Below, in pieces: positions 14,002 through 23,496 of a stretch of DNA of 32,025 bases (the first letter of the stretch is position 1; every line of letters begins with the position of its first letter). The position numbers and the translations under genes are program-made. Location: the NCBI GenBank assembly GCA_019751755.1, contig JAIENA010000383.1, forward strand, positions 1 through 32,025, written 5' to 3'. Under the pieces are notes generated by a model. The model was not told the DNA's origin. It saw nothing but the letters and a program-made list of their open reading frames with translations, and made no database searches. Origin of the DNA: Burkholderiaceae bacterium. GTDB lineage: Bacteria > Pseudomonadota > Gammaproteobacteria > Burkholderiales > Burkholderiaceae_D.

Positions 14002-16569
14002 TCAGGTGGTATGCGCGAGCTGCACGTCAGCGCCAGCAAACTCAAACAGCTGCGCCAGCGGCAAGGTGAACGCCCGCTCTCCGAAACCAAGAAATGTGTC
14101 GAAAAGCGCGAAGCTCAAATGCGTGCGTCTCACCTCGCGCGGGCGGGTGTAGTTCGCCACATCCCATTTCTTCGCACGAGCCAAGTCGATGCGTCGCTGG
14201 CAGTTCCCGACGATGGCATTCCCAGCGTGCACGGCCGAAACGTTCTTGCGCTGCTTGAAATCGGCCGACGCCGCGACTCCCTGCCAGCAGAAAGCGTAGG
14301 TCTGCGCGACCGAGTAGCTGGTCAGCGCGTTTTCGATCATCAGCATCGTTTTTTCGCCCGTCGGCATCGGCAAGGTCCGATCGCCAGCGCAATATCGCAG
14401 GTACGCCAGGCACTCGTGGGCGGCCAGCTCGCGCGCCACCATGGGCGCCTGGTTCCGCCACGCTTCTGGCCAGCCACCGGTCAGGCAGGCCTGCTCAATC
14501 TCGCGGACGAGCTGCATGGTCGCTGCTGGCAACTCCCAGGACACGTCTTGAAGCACGTACGCTGTGACCCGAGCAGGCGCCTGCTCGACGGTGAACGCAG
14601 ATGCCGGCGTCTCCCGCGAGATCCGTACCAGGCCTGTTCGTAGAAGCCTGAACAGCGGCTGCAGTAGCTCCGGCGTGGGAGCAAACGGGTGCTCGCTCAT
14701 GCCGAAAGGCTGGAGCACGAGGTCCTGCTCCGCACCGCTACACGCCCTGTAAAGCGCCAGCAGGTACAAAGCCTCCTGCAAGGTGAGCTCGGCGATCGAC
14801 GTCGGCGGATCGACATCCACGAATTCATCGATCTCCCGGTCGATGATGATGCGCTTTCTGGCTTCGAACGGAACGAGCATGAGCTGGTTCGCACGTGCGG
14901 CCGCGTGCTGGCGATCTTGGGCGAGACACGCCTGGTAGCCGGCCAGCGCCTGGTCAGTGCGCCCAACGTATTGGCATGCAAGGCCATAGTCGAACCAGAC
15001 GGTCGGCGTCGGCTCGGTGCCGGCCGCCCGGTGCACGTCGACGATCGCATCCATCATCGCGTAAAAGCGCGTGTACAGCATATGCTGCAGTAGCGGCGCC
15101 CGTAGGTAGGTTCCGGCGATTTCGTATAGTTGATCGACCGGCCAGTCCTCCTGGCCGCGCGATCTGGCGCGAAACGCATCAACCATGCCCTTTGCGAATT
15201 GGTCGACGACCAACTCGTCGCTATAAGGCGCCTCATCGAAGATCGAGTCGTCGTCGTAGGTCGACCAGGTGGCCGGCGCCTCGGCCGCGCGCGCCACCTC
15301 AAACCGCCAGAACGCCCGCCCGGCCTCTTCGAAGTGCCCCGCCTCCATTGCCGCCCAGCCGACGTGGCGCTGGATGAACGGACTGTCGCTTTCCCGACCT
15401 GCAGCCAGAGTTAGCTCGGACGCCTGCTCAGCAGATAAGGTCGCGTATGGCCCGTCCTGGCTTGCGTACAACACCTTCAGCAGCGCTCGCACATCGGCAT
15501 CGGTCACGGCGCGTAGGATCGCGCCCTGCAGCTGCGCCAAGTCGGCAGATACCCGGTACGCGACCGATTCGGCACCGACCGTGAAGTGCACCAAGTCCGG
15601 GTCCAGCGGCGATGGCTGGTCGACCACAGACATGACGCCATAGTGACAAAAAGCAGTGACCAGCGCCTGCGCGGCACCCGCGATCGTGCTCTCGTCACCC
15701 TGGGCCACGCCGACCTGCACCAGGGCTTTTGCCGCGTGCAGCACCACCTCGCGCTCGTGGTCGTGATCGAGGTTTAGCGATGCAATGAGTGTCCGCAGGC
15801 CTGCGGCCGCAGCGTCGAGATCGCCTGCAAGGATGTGCACATCTTCCTCCACCAGAGCAAGAGCGAGTCGATCCGGAGGGCTGCTGGCGTCGGCCAGCCT
15901 GCGCACCAGCGTCAGCCCTTCCTGGTGGCGCCCGAAGCTCACCGCGATCTCGTATCCCTGCCAAAGGTCCTCTGGCGCGGCTTCGACTGAGGCCACCGCC
16001 GCGTGCACCAGGGCGAAAACTTCCGCTTCTGGGCCTCCGGCCGCCCAAAGAGCGCGCGTGTACCGGCGTCGAAGTGTGACCTCAGCTGGGAAGCGCTCCC
16101 ACCCCAAGCGCAGCGTTTGCAAGCGCAGCACTGGGTCAATCATGTGGACGTCGGCCAGCTCGTAGAATTCGGAAGCAGGGTCTGGCAGATCCAGCAGCGC
16201 ACGCACCAATTGGTCGATCTCCTCGTCCAATTCCCCGGCGCGGCCATTCATGCCAGCAAAGCAGCGAATCAGCGCCAGCAGCGGTAGCGCTTCGCCGCGG
16301 CGCGCCGCTTCGCCCAGGAAACGACCGCCGGTCTCCCACTGCTCGAGCTGGAAGCAGCACCACCCCATCTTGGCACGAATACGCCAGGAAGTGCTACGAG
16401 CGGCCCGATATGACACCAGGGCATCGGCAAAGCGGGCTTGCGACAAGGCCTCGTCGCCCTCAAACTCCAACGCGATCCTGGCCGTGACCTCGGGCTGGAT
16501 AACAGGAGGAACATATCCGGTCGCGATAATGAAGGGAAGGGGCAGGGGATCGGGGTGCGAAAGGGTCAT
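14002..16569 (-). CDS. Large TPR-like repeat protein, 855 aa
   Basis: Starts at ATG 16569 (MTLSHPDPLPLPFIIATGYV); an upstream extension to 16605 is open but has no better start. The protein is helical throughout and built of alternating pairs with Ala/Leu at TPR-like positions, for example ALVSYRAARSTSWRIRAKMG (63-82), WAAMEAGHFEEAGRAFWRFE in the middle, and YGLACQYVGRTDQALAGYQA near 570. There is no signal peptide or membrane helix, so it is a large cytoplasmic scaffold. I see no enzymatic domain. GC-rich codon use is like that of the surrounding reverse genes. It is separated by 106 bp from the next reverse gene upstream. Its partner and role are unknown. Confidence 0.8.
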   Translation of the reverse strand: MTLSHPDPLPLPFIIATGYVPPVIQPEVTARIALEFEGDEALSQARFADALVSYRAARSTSWRIRAKMGWCCFQLEQWETGGRFLGEAARRGEALPLLALIRCFAGMNGRAGELDEEIDQLVRALLDLPDPASEFYELADVHMIDPVLRLQTLRLGWERFPAEVTLRRRYTRALWAAGGPEAEVFALVHAAVASVEAAPEDLWQGYEIAVSFGRHQEGLTLVRRLADASSPPDRLALALVEEDVHILAGDLDAAAAGLRTLIASLNLDHDHEREVVLHAAKALVQVGVAQGDESTIAGAAQALVTAFCHYGVMSVVDQPSPLDPDLVHFTVGAESVAYRVSADLAQLQGAILRAVTDADVRALLKVLYASQDGPYATLSAEQASELTLAAGRESDSPFIQRHVGWAAMEAGHFEEAGRAFWRFEVARAAEAPATWSTYDDDSIFDEAPYSDELVVDQFAKGMVDAFRARSRGQEDWPVDQLYEIAGTYLRAPLLQHMLYTRFYAMMDAIVDVHRAAGTEPTPTVWFDYGLACQYVGRTDQALAGYQACLAQDRQHAAARANQLMLVPFEARKRIIIDREIDEFVDVDPPTSIAELTLQEALYLLALYRACSGAEQDLVLQPFGMSEHPFAPTPELLQPLFRLLRTGLVRISRETPASAFTVEQAPARVTAYVLQDVSWELPAATMQLVREIEQACLTGGWPEAWRNQAPMVARELAAHECLAYLRYCAGDRTLPMPTGEKTMLMIENALTSYSVAQTYAFCWQGVAASADFKQRKNVSAVHAGNAIVGNCQRRIDLARAKKWDVANYTRPREVRRTHLSFALFDTFLGFGERAFTLPLAQLFEFAGADVQLAHTT

Positions 16570-16675
16570 GGTCAATATCGATTGCTGCGGGCGAGGTTCG
16601 CCCACCGAGATATTACCGCGTGCGTGCAGCAGTTAGTCATGCGCATCAGGTTGGCGCCAGCGTCTTTCATGCGAC

Positions 16676-16981
16676 CTACTGGTCTGGTCGATTGAATGCC
16701 GCAACAGCTTCTGCCGGAGCGTGGGCGCGCAGGGTAATTCGCACCGTGCCGCCGCGCGGGCCGTCCATCGTGGCGTGGGCCGCCTGCTTTTCCGCAGCGT
16801 TCAGGTTGCGCCATTTGGAAATGCGACAGTCGCCGTACCAGATCGCCTGAGGGCCACCGACGCTGCACGAGCCATAAGAAAAGCCACGGGCGTCAAGCCA
16901 AGCCTCGGCTGCCACCTGGGCGCCGAAGTCATTGGCAGGGACGGCGGGGAATTCCATTACCATCCGCTTATTCGTTTTCAT
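16676..16981 (-). CDS. Small conserved-looking hypothetical protein, 101 aa
   Basis: ATG 16981 (MKTNKRMVMEFPAVPANDFG) is preceded by GAAGGAAA. The sequence has a compact core with GPQAIWYGDCRISKWRNLNA at about 43-62 and ends with GPRGGTVRITL and a helix. The aromatic WYGDCRISKW block looks like that of small phage or plasmid proteins of unknown function, but I cannot name a family. It lies 69 bp downstream of the next reverse gene and may share its transcript. Confidence 0.65.
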   Translation of the reverse strand: MKTNKRMVMEFPAVPANDFGAQVAAEAWLDARGFSYGSCSVGGPQAIWYGDCRISKWRNLNAAEKQAAHATMDGPRGGTVRITLRAHAPAEAVAAFNRPDQ

Positions 16982-17050
16982 CAAGAAATTTCCTTCTTTT
17001 TTATTGGCGGCACGCCGCCAGACATGCTCCGCAGAAGGTAAATGTGAACG

Positions 17051-17782
17051 TTAGCCGTTGCGCTGCCCGGGTCCGATGACCGCCGCCTGCGCAGCCAACC
17101 ACGCTTTCCCATCTTCGGTTTCGGTTCCTTGGCCATCGGCCAGTCTCTGCAGAATCTGGCGCCCAGCATCGCCGGCGACCATCGCGCGCAACAGCTCGGT
17201 GCTGTCGACCTGAGCTGGGGCATGCTTCCCGAAGGCCCGCTCATGCAGCCCGCGTTCCTTTTCATCAACCCAGGCGGCCAGTTCTTCGCGTTCGCGCCTA
17301 GTGGCGTCGTCCAGCTGGGTTGCAACCGCACTAGCAACCATTTCGCCTGCGCTTGCAACCTTCTTGTCCTGCGGGATATGCTGGCTGTCATGGTGCGACT
17401 GCTCAGCTGCGGCCCTTGGTGCCACGCGGAACAGTTTTACTCCGTGCGGGTCATCGCTGCTGGTTGCCACATATTCGGCGCCGATATACAGGAAACTGCC
17501 CACTTCTTCGTAAATCACAGGTATCGTCGCGCCTCCGGCGGCGTCTGCAACCTTGTGCGCGAGCGACGGCGGCGCGGTGCAGGCCGGGAATTTCGGCGCC
17601 AGCGCATTAGTTGCGACAAAGGTGTTGATGTGGTCGATCAGAGCACCGCGACTCTGCTTAACCGCATCGTGGGCGCTGTCCTGAAAATAATCCAAATGAC
17701 CAGCCCAGGCAGCAAGTTTAGCTTGGAACTCCGGCGTATCGATGCTCACGACAGGCTCAGTTTTGAGTGATTGGCTGTTCAT
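17051..17782 (-). CDS. Hypothetical protein, 243 aa
   Basis: ATG 17782 overlaps the stop of the H-NS-type gene (TGATG), so the two are translationally coupled. The protein is soluble: an N-terminal helical part (FQAKLAAWAGHLDYFQDSAH at 19-38), a central segment with YEEVGSFLYIGAEYVAT and VKLFRVAPRAAAE, and a long charged helix (about 150-185, DDATRREREELAAWVDEKER) that could form a coiled coil. No known domain is recognised. Its position in a coupled cluster with an H-NS-type protein suggests a plasmid- or phage-derived module. Confidence 0.7.
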   Translation of the reverse strand: MNSQSLKTEPVVSIDTPEFQAKLAAWAGHLDYFQDSAHDAVKQSRGALIDHINTFVATNALAPKFPACTAPPSLAHKVADAAGGATIPVIYEEVGSFLYIGAEYVATSSDDPHGVKLFRVAPRAAAEQSHHDSQHIPQDKKVASAGEMVASAVATQLDDATRREREELAAWVDEKERGLHERAFGKHAPAQVDSTELLRAMVAGDAGRQILQRLADGQGTETEDGKAWLAAQAAVIGPGQRNG

Positions 17783-18099
17783 CAGTTCACCAGATATTTC
17801 GTTCGATCTTCACCAGCGAGCCACAGTGGCACGTGCCCGGAGCCGTTCCAGGTCTTCCGTGGATCGGTCGGGTGCCGGTATTTCACTGGAAATGCAAGTT
17901 TGGCCTTCTGCTGCGCATCCACGATATCTTCCAGAGTAAGGCCAAATCTCATCATGATCTCGTGCACTTGTGCACGAGCCACCGCTACCTCCTTCTTCCG
18001 GACATTTTTTGCAACTTCTTCCAGTTCTGAAATCTGCTTCATGTATTCGGCGCGTACGCTGCCATATTTTTTCTCCTTACTAAGCACTCGACGGCCCAT
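17782..18099 (-). CDS. H-NS family nucleoid-associated protein
   Basis: A 105-aa protein if started at ATG 18099, which has GGGGGCG about 10 bases upstream. The frame is open to 18198, but that part overlaps the 88-aa gene; ATG 18042 is a further option. Residues about 18-50 form the charged oligomerisation helix (MKQISELEEVAKNVRKKEVA). The C-terminal DNA-binding module is clear at 74-94: YRHPTDPRKTWNGSGHVPLWL, the Y-P-x-TW-G-G-P-WL plan of H-NS C-domains. Such proteins silence AT-rich foreign DNA, and mobile elements often carry their own copy. One oddity: an ideal AAGGAG-ATG pair (near 18070) opens a different frame that stops after eight codons, so the original N-terminus may have suffered a small indel. 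Confidence 0.8.
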   Translation of the reverse strand: MGRRVLSKEKKYGSVRAEYMKQISELEEVAKNVRKKEVAVARAQVHEIMMRFGLTLEDIVDAQQKAKLAFPVKYRHPTDPRKTWNGSGHVPLWLAGEDRTKYLVN

Positions 18100-18125
18100 G
18101 CGCGGGATCGCCCCCAAGCCCTTTA

Positions 18126-18392
18126 CTAGTGAGCTGGATGGTGAGCAGTGGATTCGGACGATTCCGGCTGCAGGCATGCAATTTGGGCTTTTAGCCATGC
18201 CGTGACATCTTGCCAGTCGTCGGACGCCAATTGCTCGGTATCAGCGACAGCCAGAAAGCGCGGGTCGTCGGGATGCTCGCTTTTGGCCTTGTCGAGGTAA
18301 TCGACGAAGACACGGATATAGCGGGGCTCAGTGTCCGGATCCCCTGGTATCTCCAGGCCGAAGCTCGGGCACGTATCGTTGTGCCACGACAT
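18126..18392 (-). CDS. Small acidic hypothetical protein, 88 aa
   Basis: ATG 18392 (MSWHNDTCPSFGLEIPGDPD) follows GAAGGA by about nine bases. The sequence contains YIRVFVDYLDKAKSEHPDDP and a helical end (DWQDVTAWLKAQIACLQ), and resembles nothing I can name. The Tn3-type inverted repeat begins at 18409, only 17 bp upstream of the start, so the transposon end has landed between the ribosome binding site and any native promoter. Any transcription must come from within the transposon or has been lost. Confidence 0.6.
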   Translation of the reverse strand: MSWHNDTCPSFGLEIPGDPDTEPRYIRVFVDYLDKAKSEHPDDPRFLAVADTEQLASDDWQDVTAWLKAQIACLQPESSESTAHHPAH

Positions 18393-18408
18393 GTCTTTAA
18401 ATCCTTCA

Positions 18409-18469
18409 GGGGGTGTAAGCCCAAACCGCCGATTTTTCCGTCACCTCCCTTTTGGCCTATCGGGAAACA
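18409..18469 (+). repeat. Tn3-type terminal inverted repeat, outer left (61 bp)
   Basis: Starts GGGGGTGTAAGCCCAAACCG and is identical over 61 bp to the reverse complement of 31508-31568. The first 38 bp is the usual Tn3 TIR length; the extra 23 bp of identity implies that this end was duplicated from the right end. Just inside it, CCTATCGGGAAA and TTTCCGATAGG make an imperfect palindrome (about 18458-18487). Confidence 0.88.
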
Positions 18470-18669
18470 TCTGATTTCCGATAGGACCGGCTTGGCTTCG
18501 TTTCTAGCCTCTCCGTCCCGGCCGAATCAAGTACGGAAACCCCTGTCGGATTGAACGGGTGAGCGGAAATCGGCCGGAAGAGGTTTCCCGTCACTCCGAA
18601 ATCGACGCAAATCAGCTTCGCGAAATTTTCGGCGGTTCGGGCGTCCCCCCCCCTTTTTTCCGTCGACTT

Positions 18670-18712
18670 TTGACGTAGATCAAAGTTTCTAACCATCAAT
18701 TTCTGGTATTAA
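18670..18712 (+). promoter_or_regulatory. FNR/ANR-type box and -10 element upstream of the Aer-like gene
   Basis: TTGACGTAGATCAA at 18670-18683 matches the FNR/ANR consensus TTGAT-N4-ATCAA with one change. A TATTAA -10 lies at 18707-18712, which would put transcription start near 18719. The box centre is then at about -41.5, the class II activation position for FNR. The pair therefore predicts induction at low oxygen. The 5' leader to ATG 18890 would be about 170 bases. In Pseudomonas aeruginosa aer is known to be controlled by ANR, which fits. Confidence 0.65.
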
Positions 18713-18889
18713 TGTTATCTGTTGGAAATAAATTCTGACCGCAAACCTAGGTTGATAGGCCCTGTGCATTTTGGCGCAGATTTGGCCAATTTTTTGACAT
18801 CCCCCCACCGCCTGTGTTTGGCGCTGGTCTTTGAGAACGCCCAGTTTACGTCGTTCCCCTGAAGAAACCACTTGGCCGGAGGTAATAAA

Positions 18890-20557
18890 ATGAGAAGCAA
18901 TCTGCCCGTCACTGAGACCGAATATCAGCTGAGCGATTCCGAAACCATCGTCTCCACCACCGATCTCGATGGCAATATTACCTACGCCAATCCCTACTTT
19001 GTCCGGGTCAGTGGTTTCACCATAGATGAGTTGCTTGGCGCGCCACAAAACATCCTACGCCATCCGGATATGCCGGTTGAGGCATTTGCCGATCTATGGC
19101 GCACGATTCGGCGCGGACAGGCATGGACCGGCCTGGTCAAGAACCGCTGCAAGAACGGTGACTTTTACTGGGTGAGTGCGAATGTCACTCCGGTGATGGA
19201 AGCGGGGCGCATTGTCGGGTACATGTCCGTGCGGACCAAGCCCAGCCGTAGCGAAGTGGCCGCTGCCGACGCCCTGTACCGCCAATTCAAAGCCGGCAAT
19301 TCGAACAAGCTGGCCATCAGCCAAGGGGACGCCGTGGGAACCGGCGTGTTGGCGCGACTCGTTGATCTACGCAACCTGTCGCTTGCCAGTCGCACTGCGG
19401 TTAGCTTGGGTAGCGCGATGCTGCTGGTACTGGCATTGGCGCTGCTGCCGTATATCGCGCCCCTTGAATCGAGCCGCGGCTGGTGGAGCGTGGGTCTGAC
19501 CGCGACGGCCTTGCTTTGTGTGGCCTGGTACTGGATCGCGGTCCAGCAGTCGGTGCTCGGACCACTGCGGCACGCCAGACTGGCATGTCAGACGATGGCT
19601 GGCGGCGACATGACTTTCCATGTACATACTGATCGTAAGGATGAAATGGGCCAAATGTTGCGCTCTTTACGGCAACTGGGCGTCAATCTGCGGTCGATCG
19701 TCGGCGATGTCCGCAGCAATTTCGAAGAAATCGGCACGGCCACCGGCGAAATTGCTGCCGGTAACATGGACCTGTCCGGACGCACCGAGGCGCAGGCCTC
19801 GGCACTCGAGCAGACAGCGTCAAGCATGGAGGAGCTGGCCTCCACGGTGCAGCAGAACAGCCAGAACGCGGCCCAGGCCAGCAACATGTCCAGCGAGGCG
19901 ATGCGCATCGCCAGTGATGGCGGCCTGGTCGTCGCCGATATGATCCATACCATGGCCGAGATTGGAAACGCGTCGAAGAAGGTGACGGACATTATCGGCA
20001 TTATCGAAGGCATCGCATTTCAGACCAACATCCTGGCCCTCAATGCGGCGGTAGAGGCGGCACGGGCGGGGGAGCAAGGGCGTGGCTTTGCTGTCGTGGC
20101 AACAGAAGTGCGCAACCTTGCCCAGCGCAGCGCAACAGCGGCCAAGGAGATCAAGGAAATGCTGGCGGTGTCGGCGAATAAGGTCAATGCAGGTGTGGTG
20201 CTTGCCGAGCGTGCGGGCGCCACCATGGAAGAGATGATTTCATCCGTACGCCGGGTGACTGGCATAATGGGCGAGATTGCTGCCGCTTCGGCGGAGCAGA
20301 GCGCCGGCATTGCCCAGGTGAATACTGCTGTCGTGCAAATGGACGAAGTGACACAGCAGAATGCGGCTTTGGTCGAACAGGCCGCAGCAGCGGCGGTCAG
20401 CCTTGAGGAGCAAACGGCTAATGTGGTGCAGGCGCTTGACGTGTTCAAGCTGGTGGCGACCAGCCAGTTGCGTACTCCGCTCGTATCGAAGCGATTGCTG
20501 CCCGGGACGTCGCGTGCCAAGGCGAACCCTTTGCCGCGTCTTCGCTTGCGTACCTGA
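18890..20557 (+). CDS. aer: Aer-like PAS aerotaxis receptor (methyl-accepting chemotaxis protein)
   Basis: A 555-aa protein from ATG 18890, seven bases after GGAGG. Residues 20-115 form a PAS domain of the Aer kind, with NILRHPDMP (55-63), W70 and [15 protein letters not shown] (81-95), the pattern of FAD-binding Aer PAS domains that report redox state. Two hydrophobic segments follow (about 170-191 and 200-218), then a HAMP-like linker, then the MCP signalling domain (about 270-520) with the conserved hairpin tip (374-414: [20 protein letters not shown]). No C-terminal CheR/CheB pentapeptide is visible; the end is basic (RLRLRT). It would sense oxygen or respiration and signal to CheA/CheW encoded elsewhere. 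An FNR-type promoter lies upstream. Confidence 0.9.
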   Translation: MRSNLPVTETEYQLSDSETIVSTTDLDGNITYANPYFVRVSGFTIDELLGAPQNILRHPDMPVEAFADLWRTIRRGQAWTGLVKNRCKNGDFYWVSANVTPVMEAGRIVGYMSVRTKPSRSEVAAADALYRQFKAGNSNKLAISQGDAVGTGVLARLVDLRNLSLASRTAVSLGSAMLLVLALALLPYIAPLESSRGWWSVGLTATALLCVAWYWIAVQQSVLGPLRHARLACQTMAGGDMTFHVHTDRKDEMGQMLRSLRQLGVNLRSIVGDVRSNFEEIGTATGEIAAGNMDLSGRTEAQASALEQTASSMEELASTVQQNSQNAAQASNMSSEAMRIASDGGLVVADMIHTMAEIGNASKKVTDIIGIIEGIAFQTNILALNAAVEAARAGEQGRGFAVVATEVRNLAQRSATAAKEIKEMLAVSANKVNAGVVLAERAGATMEEMISSVRRVTGIMGEIAAASAEQSAGIAQVNTAVVQMDEVTQQNAALVEQAAAAAVSLEEQTANVVQALDVFKLVATSQLRTPLVSKRLLPGTSRAKANPLPRLRLRT

Positions 20558-20844
20558 CGGTTTTGATTCTTGACCAGCTGTTTGCCTTTCCAATTGAGCC
20601 CTGCATATTAGGCAATTCGCGCCTCGAAAAAGACGGGACTCTGTGTCTAATATAGTGCGATGCGTAACCGCAAGGTCATCATCCCCCATGGCCGGCTTGT
20701 GAATTGTTGGGGTACTCACGTGTGGTGTTGGGTCTTGATTTGCGTTGTCTGGCCTGATGCTGTCTAAAATGTCTTAGCGCAACAGCAATCGTAATAAGAG
20801 CGCAAATTTTTTCGGCAAGCTAACCCACTAGTTTGAGTATATTT

Positions 20845-22992
20845 ATGAAAAATAACTCGAGAATGTTCTCTTCAAGCGACTCTTCGTCGGACCAGGGACA
20901 GTTGCTGGTGAAAGAAGGGCTGCTCGGTGCAGAACTCCTGTTGGGCACGCTCGACGCCCATGTGATCTTGGTCGTGGCTGATGCGCGAGGCATCATCCGT
21001 CGCGTCAATGACAAGTTCTGCCAGATTTCCCAATATGCGCGGGAAGAGCTGATCGGCCAGACCCATGTGATCGTTAATTCAGGGTATCACCCTCCTGAAT
21101 TTTTTGCACAGATGTGGCGTACGATTACCATCGGACAAGTCTGGACCGGCGAGATCTGTAATCGTGCCAAAGACGGCTCCCTGTATTGGGTTTATACCGT
21201 TATCTTGCCCTGCCTTGATGAGGCGGGACAGCCGACGCAGTATATTTCTATCCGAACCGATATCACCGCGCGCATCATGGCGGAACAGACCTCACTGGCT
21301 GCGGCGGTGGATGCGCGCCAACAGGCCGCAGTATCAAAGCGCGAAGTGGAATACTTGCAGTCCGCGCTGGATGCCCACGCCATTGTGGCTGTGACCGATA
21401 TGCGCGGTATTATCCGTCGCGTCAACGATAAGTTTTGTCAGATATCAAAGTACTCACGTGAGGAATTAATCGGAAGTACTCACAGTATTATAAACTCCCG
21501 CCACCACTCGCCGGAATTCTTCGCGACATTGTGGCGTACGATCGCCTCGGGGCAGGTCTGGACGGGTGAGATTTGTAACCGTGCCAAGGATGGCTCTTTG
21601 TACTGGGTTTACACCACGATAGTTCCCTACATGGATAGAACGGGTAGGCCGTTGCAGTATACGGCGATTCGGGCTGACATAACCGAACGCAAATTGGCCG
21701 AGCAGGCTGCGCAATACATGGCCTTTTACGATGCCCTGACCGATTTGCCGAACCGGCGCATGCTAATCGAGCAGCTACAACGTTTCCTGAGCAGTTCCAC
21801 GCGCACTGGACATTTTGGAGCACTGGTTTTCATAGACCTGGATAATTTTAAACGTATCAATGATACCTTGGGGCACTATTCCGGTGACCTATTGCTCAAG
21901 TCGATCGGAAACCGGCTCAGTCATCTTTTCCGTCAGTGTGATGTCGTGGCACGTTTTGGGGGCGATGAATTTGTCGTTTTACTAACCGATCTAGGTCATA
22001 ACTTAAATTACGCGTCTAGTAGCGTCAGCGAAATCGGGATAAAAATTCTCGCCAGTCTGAGCGCACCTCATGGAATCGGGGAGAAGGAGGTGTCAATTAC
22101 TGGGAGCCTTGGCGTGGTGATGCTGGCCGGCGAAGATACCGGTCACGAGGAGCTGCTTAAACACGCTGACATCGCGCTCTACCAAGCGAAAGCGGCAGGT
22201 CGCAACCGGATGTGTTTCTTCGATCCAGTTCTACAAGCCGAAACCACGGCGTTGGCGGCGATGGAAGACGATTTGAGGCAGGCGATCAGGCTTCGGCAAC
22301 TGCGTCTATTTTACCAACCCTTGGTCGATCAGGAACAGCTCGTGGTCGGCTATGAGGCATTGATCCGCTGGGACCACCCGGAGCGAGGTTTGGTCTCGCC
22401 AGCCCAGTTTATTCCGATGGCGGAGCAGACCGGATTGATCCTGTCCATCGGCAGTTGGGTATTGAATGAGGCTTGCTGCCAGCTTGCGCGCTGGGCGGCG
22501 ATACCAAGCAAGGCCGACCTGACCATTTCCGTTAACGTCAGTCCGCGCGAATTTCAATTGCCCGATTTTGTGCAACGAGTACAAGATGCCATCGCCTGCG
22601 CTGGTGCTCCGGCCGGGCGCTTAAAGCTGGAGGTGACTGAAGGGATGTTGCTGAACAATCTGGAAGGCATCAGCCATAAGATGCATGCCTTGCTTCAGCT
22701 CGGCGTCCGCTTTTCATTGGATGATTTTGGCACGGGCTATTCTAGCTTACGCTATCTCAAATCGTTACCTCTTTCGCAATTGAAAATAGATCAGTCCTTT
22801 GTGCGCGACCTGGAAATCGACCCAAACGATGTTGTGATAGCACAGACAATCGTACAGTTGGCTAAGTCATTGGCGTTGCATGTGGTGGCTGAAGGAGTGG
22901 AAAACGTCGGCCAACTGGAGATACTGCGCGGTCTCGGCTGCCAGTATTTCCAGGGCTACTTGTTTGGCCGACCAGCACCGTTGGCTGACTAG
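20845..22992 (+). CDS. PAS-PAS-GGDEF-EAL bifunctional c-di-GMP protein
   Basis: A 715-aa protein from ATG 20845; an in-frame TTG at 20833 is an alternative, and neither has a strong ribosome binding site. Two PAS domains (about 48-140 and 187-280) are near copies of each other: RGIIRRVNDKFCQIS and GQVWTGEICNRAKDGSLYWV occur in both. The GGDEF domain keeps GGDEF at 372-376 and an inhibitory-site RxxD (RQCD, 363-366) five residues before it. The EAL domain has YEALIRW (503-509), EVTEG near 596-600, DDFGTGYSSL (626-635) and AEGVE (682-686), so both cyclase and phosphodiesterase sites look intact. No membrane segment, so it is cytoplasmic. The gap before it (20558-20844) shows no gene or clear terminator. 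Confidence 0.92.
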   Translation: MKNNSRMFSSSDSSSDQGQLLVKEGLLGAELLLGTLDAHVILVVADARGIIRRVNDKFCQISQYAREELIGQTHVIVNSGYHPPEFFAQMWRTITIGQVWTGEICNRAKDGSLYWVYTVILPCLDEAGQPTQYISIRTDITARIMAEQTSLAAAVDARQQAAVSKREVEYLQSALDAHAIVAVTDMRGIIRRVNDKFCQISKYSREELIGSTHSIINSRHHSPEFFATLWRTIASGQVWTGEICNRAKDGSLYWVYTTIVPYMDRTGRPLQYTAIRADITERKLAEQAAQYMAFYDALTDLPNRRMLIEQLQRFLSSSTRTGHFGALVFIDLDNFKRINDTLGHYSGDLLLKSIGNRLSHLFRQCDVVARFGGDEFVVLLTDLGHNLNYASSSVSEIGIKILASLSAPHGIGEKEVSITGSLGVVMLAGEDTGHEELLKHADIALYQAKAAGRNRMCFFDPVLQAETTALAAMEDDLRQAIRLRQLRLFYQPLVDQEQLVVGYEALIRWDHPERGLVSPAQFIPMAEQTGLILSIGSWVLNEACCQLARWAAIPSKADLTISVNVSPREFQLPDFVQRVQDAIACAGAPAGRLKLEVTEGMLLNNLEGISHKMHALLQLGVRFSLDDFGTGYSSLRYLKSLPLSQLKIDQSFVRDLEIDPNDVVIAQTIVQLAKSLALHVVAEGVENVGQLEILRGLGCQYFQGYLFGRPAPLAD

Positions 22993-23185
22993 GCCCGGGT
23001 TTCAAATGCGAGCCGCGACGTATGCGGTTATCCAGGCTGCGAGTCGCCCTCAGGACGACGCAGCGCATACATCCAGGAATTTTAGGATCGTATGGAGGAA
23101 AGTTTACTCTCATGAACTCGTCGGCGCCGTGAACTCGGTCAGGTTTGCTGCGAATCTCGTTGCTCAATATTTGGAATATCTATCC

Positions 23186-23485
23186 ATGTTTGTCGTCCTC
23201 AGCCGCTTCACGATTCACAACGACATGGTCGACGAGGTGCGCGCCGCGTTTCACGCTCGGCCACATCTAGTGGACCATGCGCCCGGTTTCATTGGAATGC
23301 AGGTGATGAGCCCCATGGAATTGCCTGCCGAGATCTGGTTGGTCACGCGCTGGATCGATGAGTCCAGCTATCGTACCTGGCATCACAGCCATAGCTACCG
23401 TGAGTCCCATCGCGGCATTCCAAAAGGCTTGAAACTGGTGCCAAAGAGTGTCGAAATTCGCTATTTCGATCTGTTCGCGGAATAG
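23186..23485 (+). CDS. ABM-fold (antibiotic biosynthesis monooxygenase-like) protein
   Basis: A 99-aa protein from ATG 23186; the open frame extends upstream, but that part is not protein-like. The pattern FVVLSRFTI, then HARPHLVDHAPGFIGMQVM, then AEIWLVTRWIDESSYRTWHH and SHSYRESHRG is that of the dimeric alpha-beta ABM fold, seen in small monooxygenases and IsdG/HmoB-type haem-degrading enzymes. Whether it binds haem cannot be told from the sequence. It ends 11 bases before the GTG of the cobalamin-binding gene and is probably the first gene of a three-gene operon with it and the cyclase. The spacer upstream (22993-23185) shows no recognisable promoter. Confidence 0.75.
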   Translation: MFVVLSRFTIHNDMVDEVRAAFHARPHLVDHAPGFIGMQVMSPMELPAEIWLVTRWIDESSYRTWHHSHSYRESHRGIPKGLKLVPKSVEIRYFDLFAE

Positions 23486-23496
23486 GTCAAACTGCT

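Noticed and set aside
13939..14643. Forward 234-aa ORF opposite the TPR-like gene
   Set aside because: Arg/His-rich shadow of the 855-aa reverse gene.
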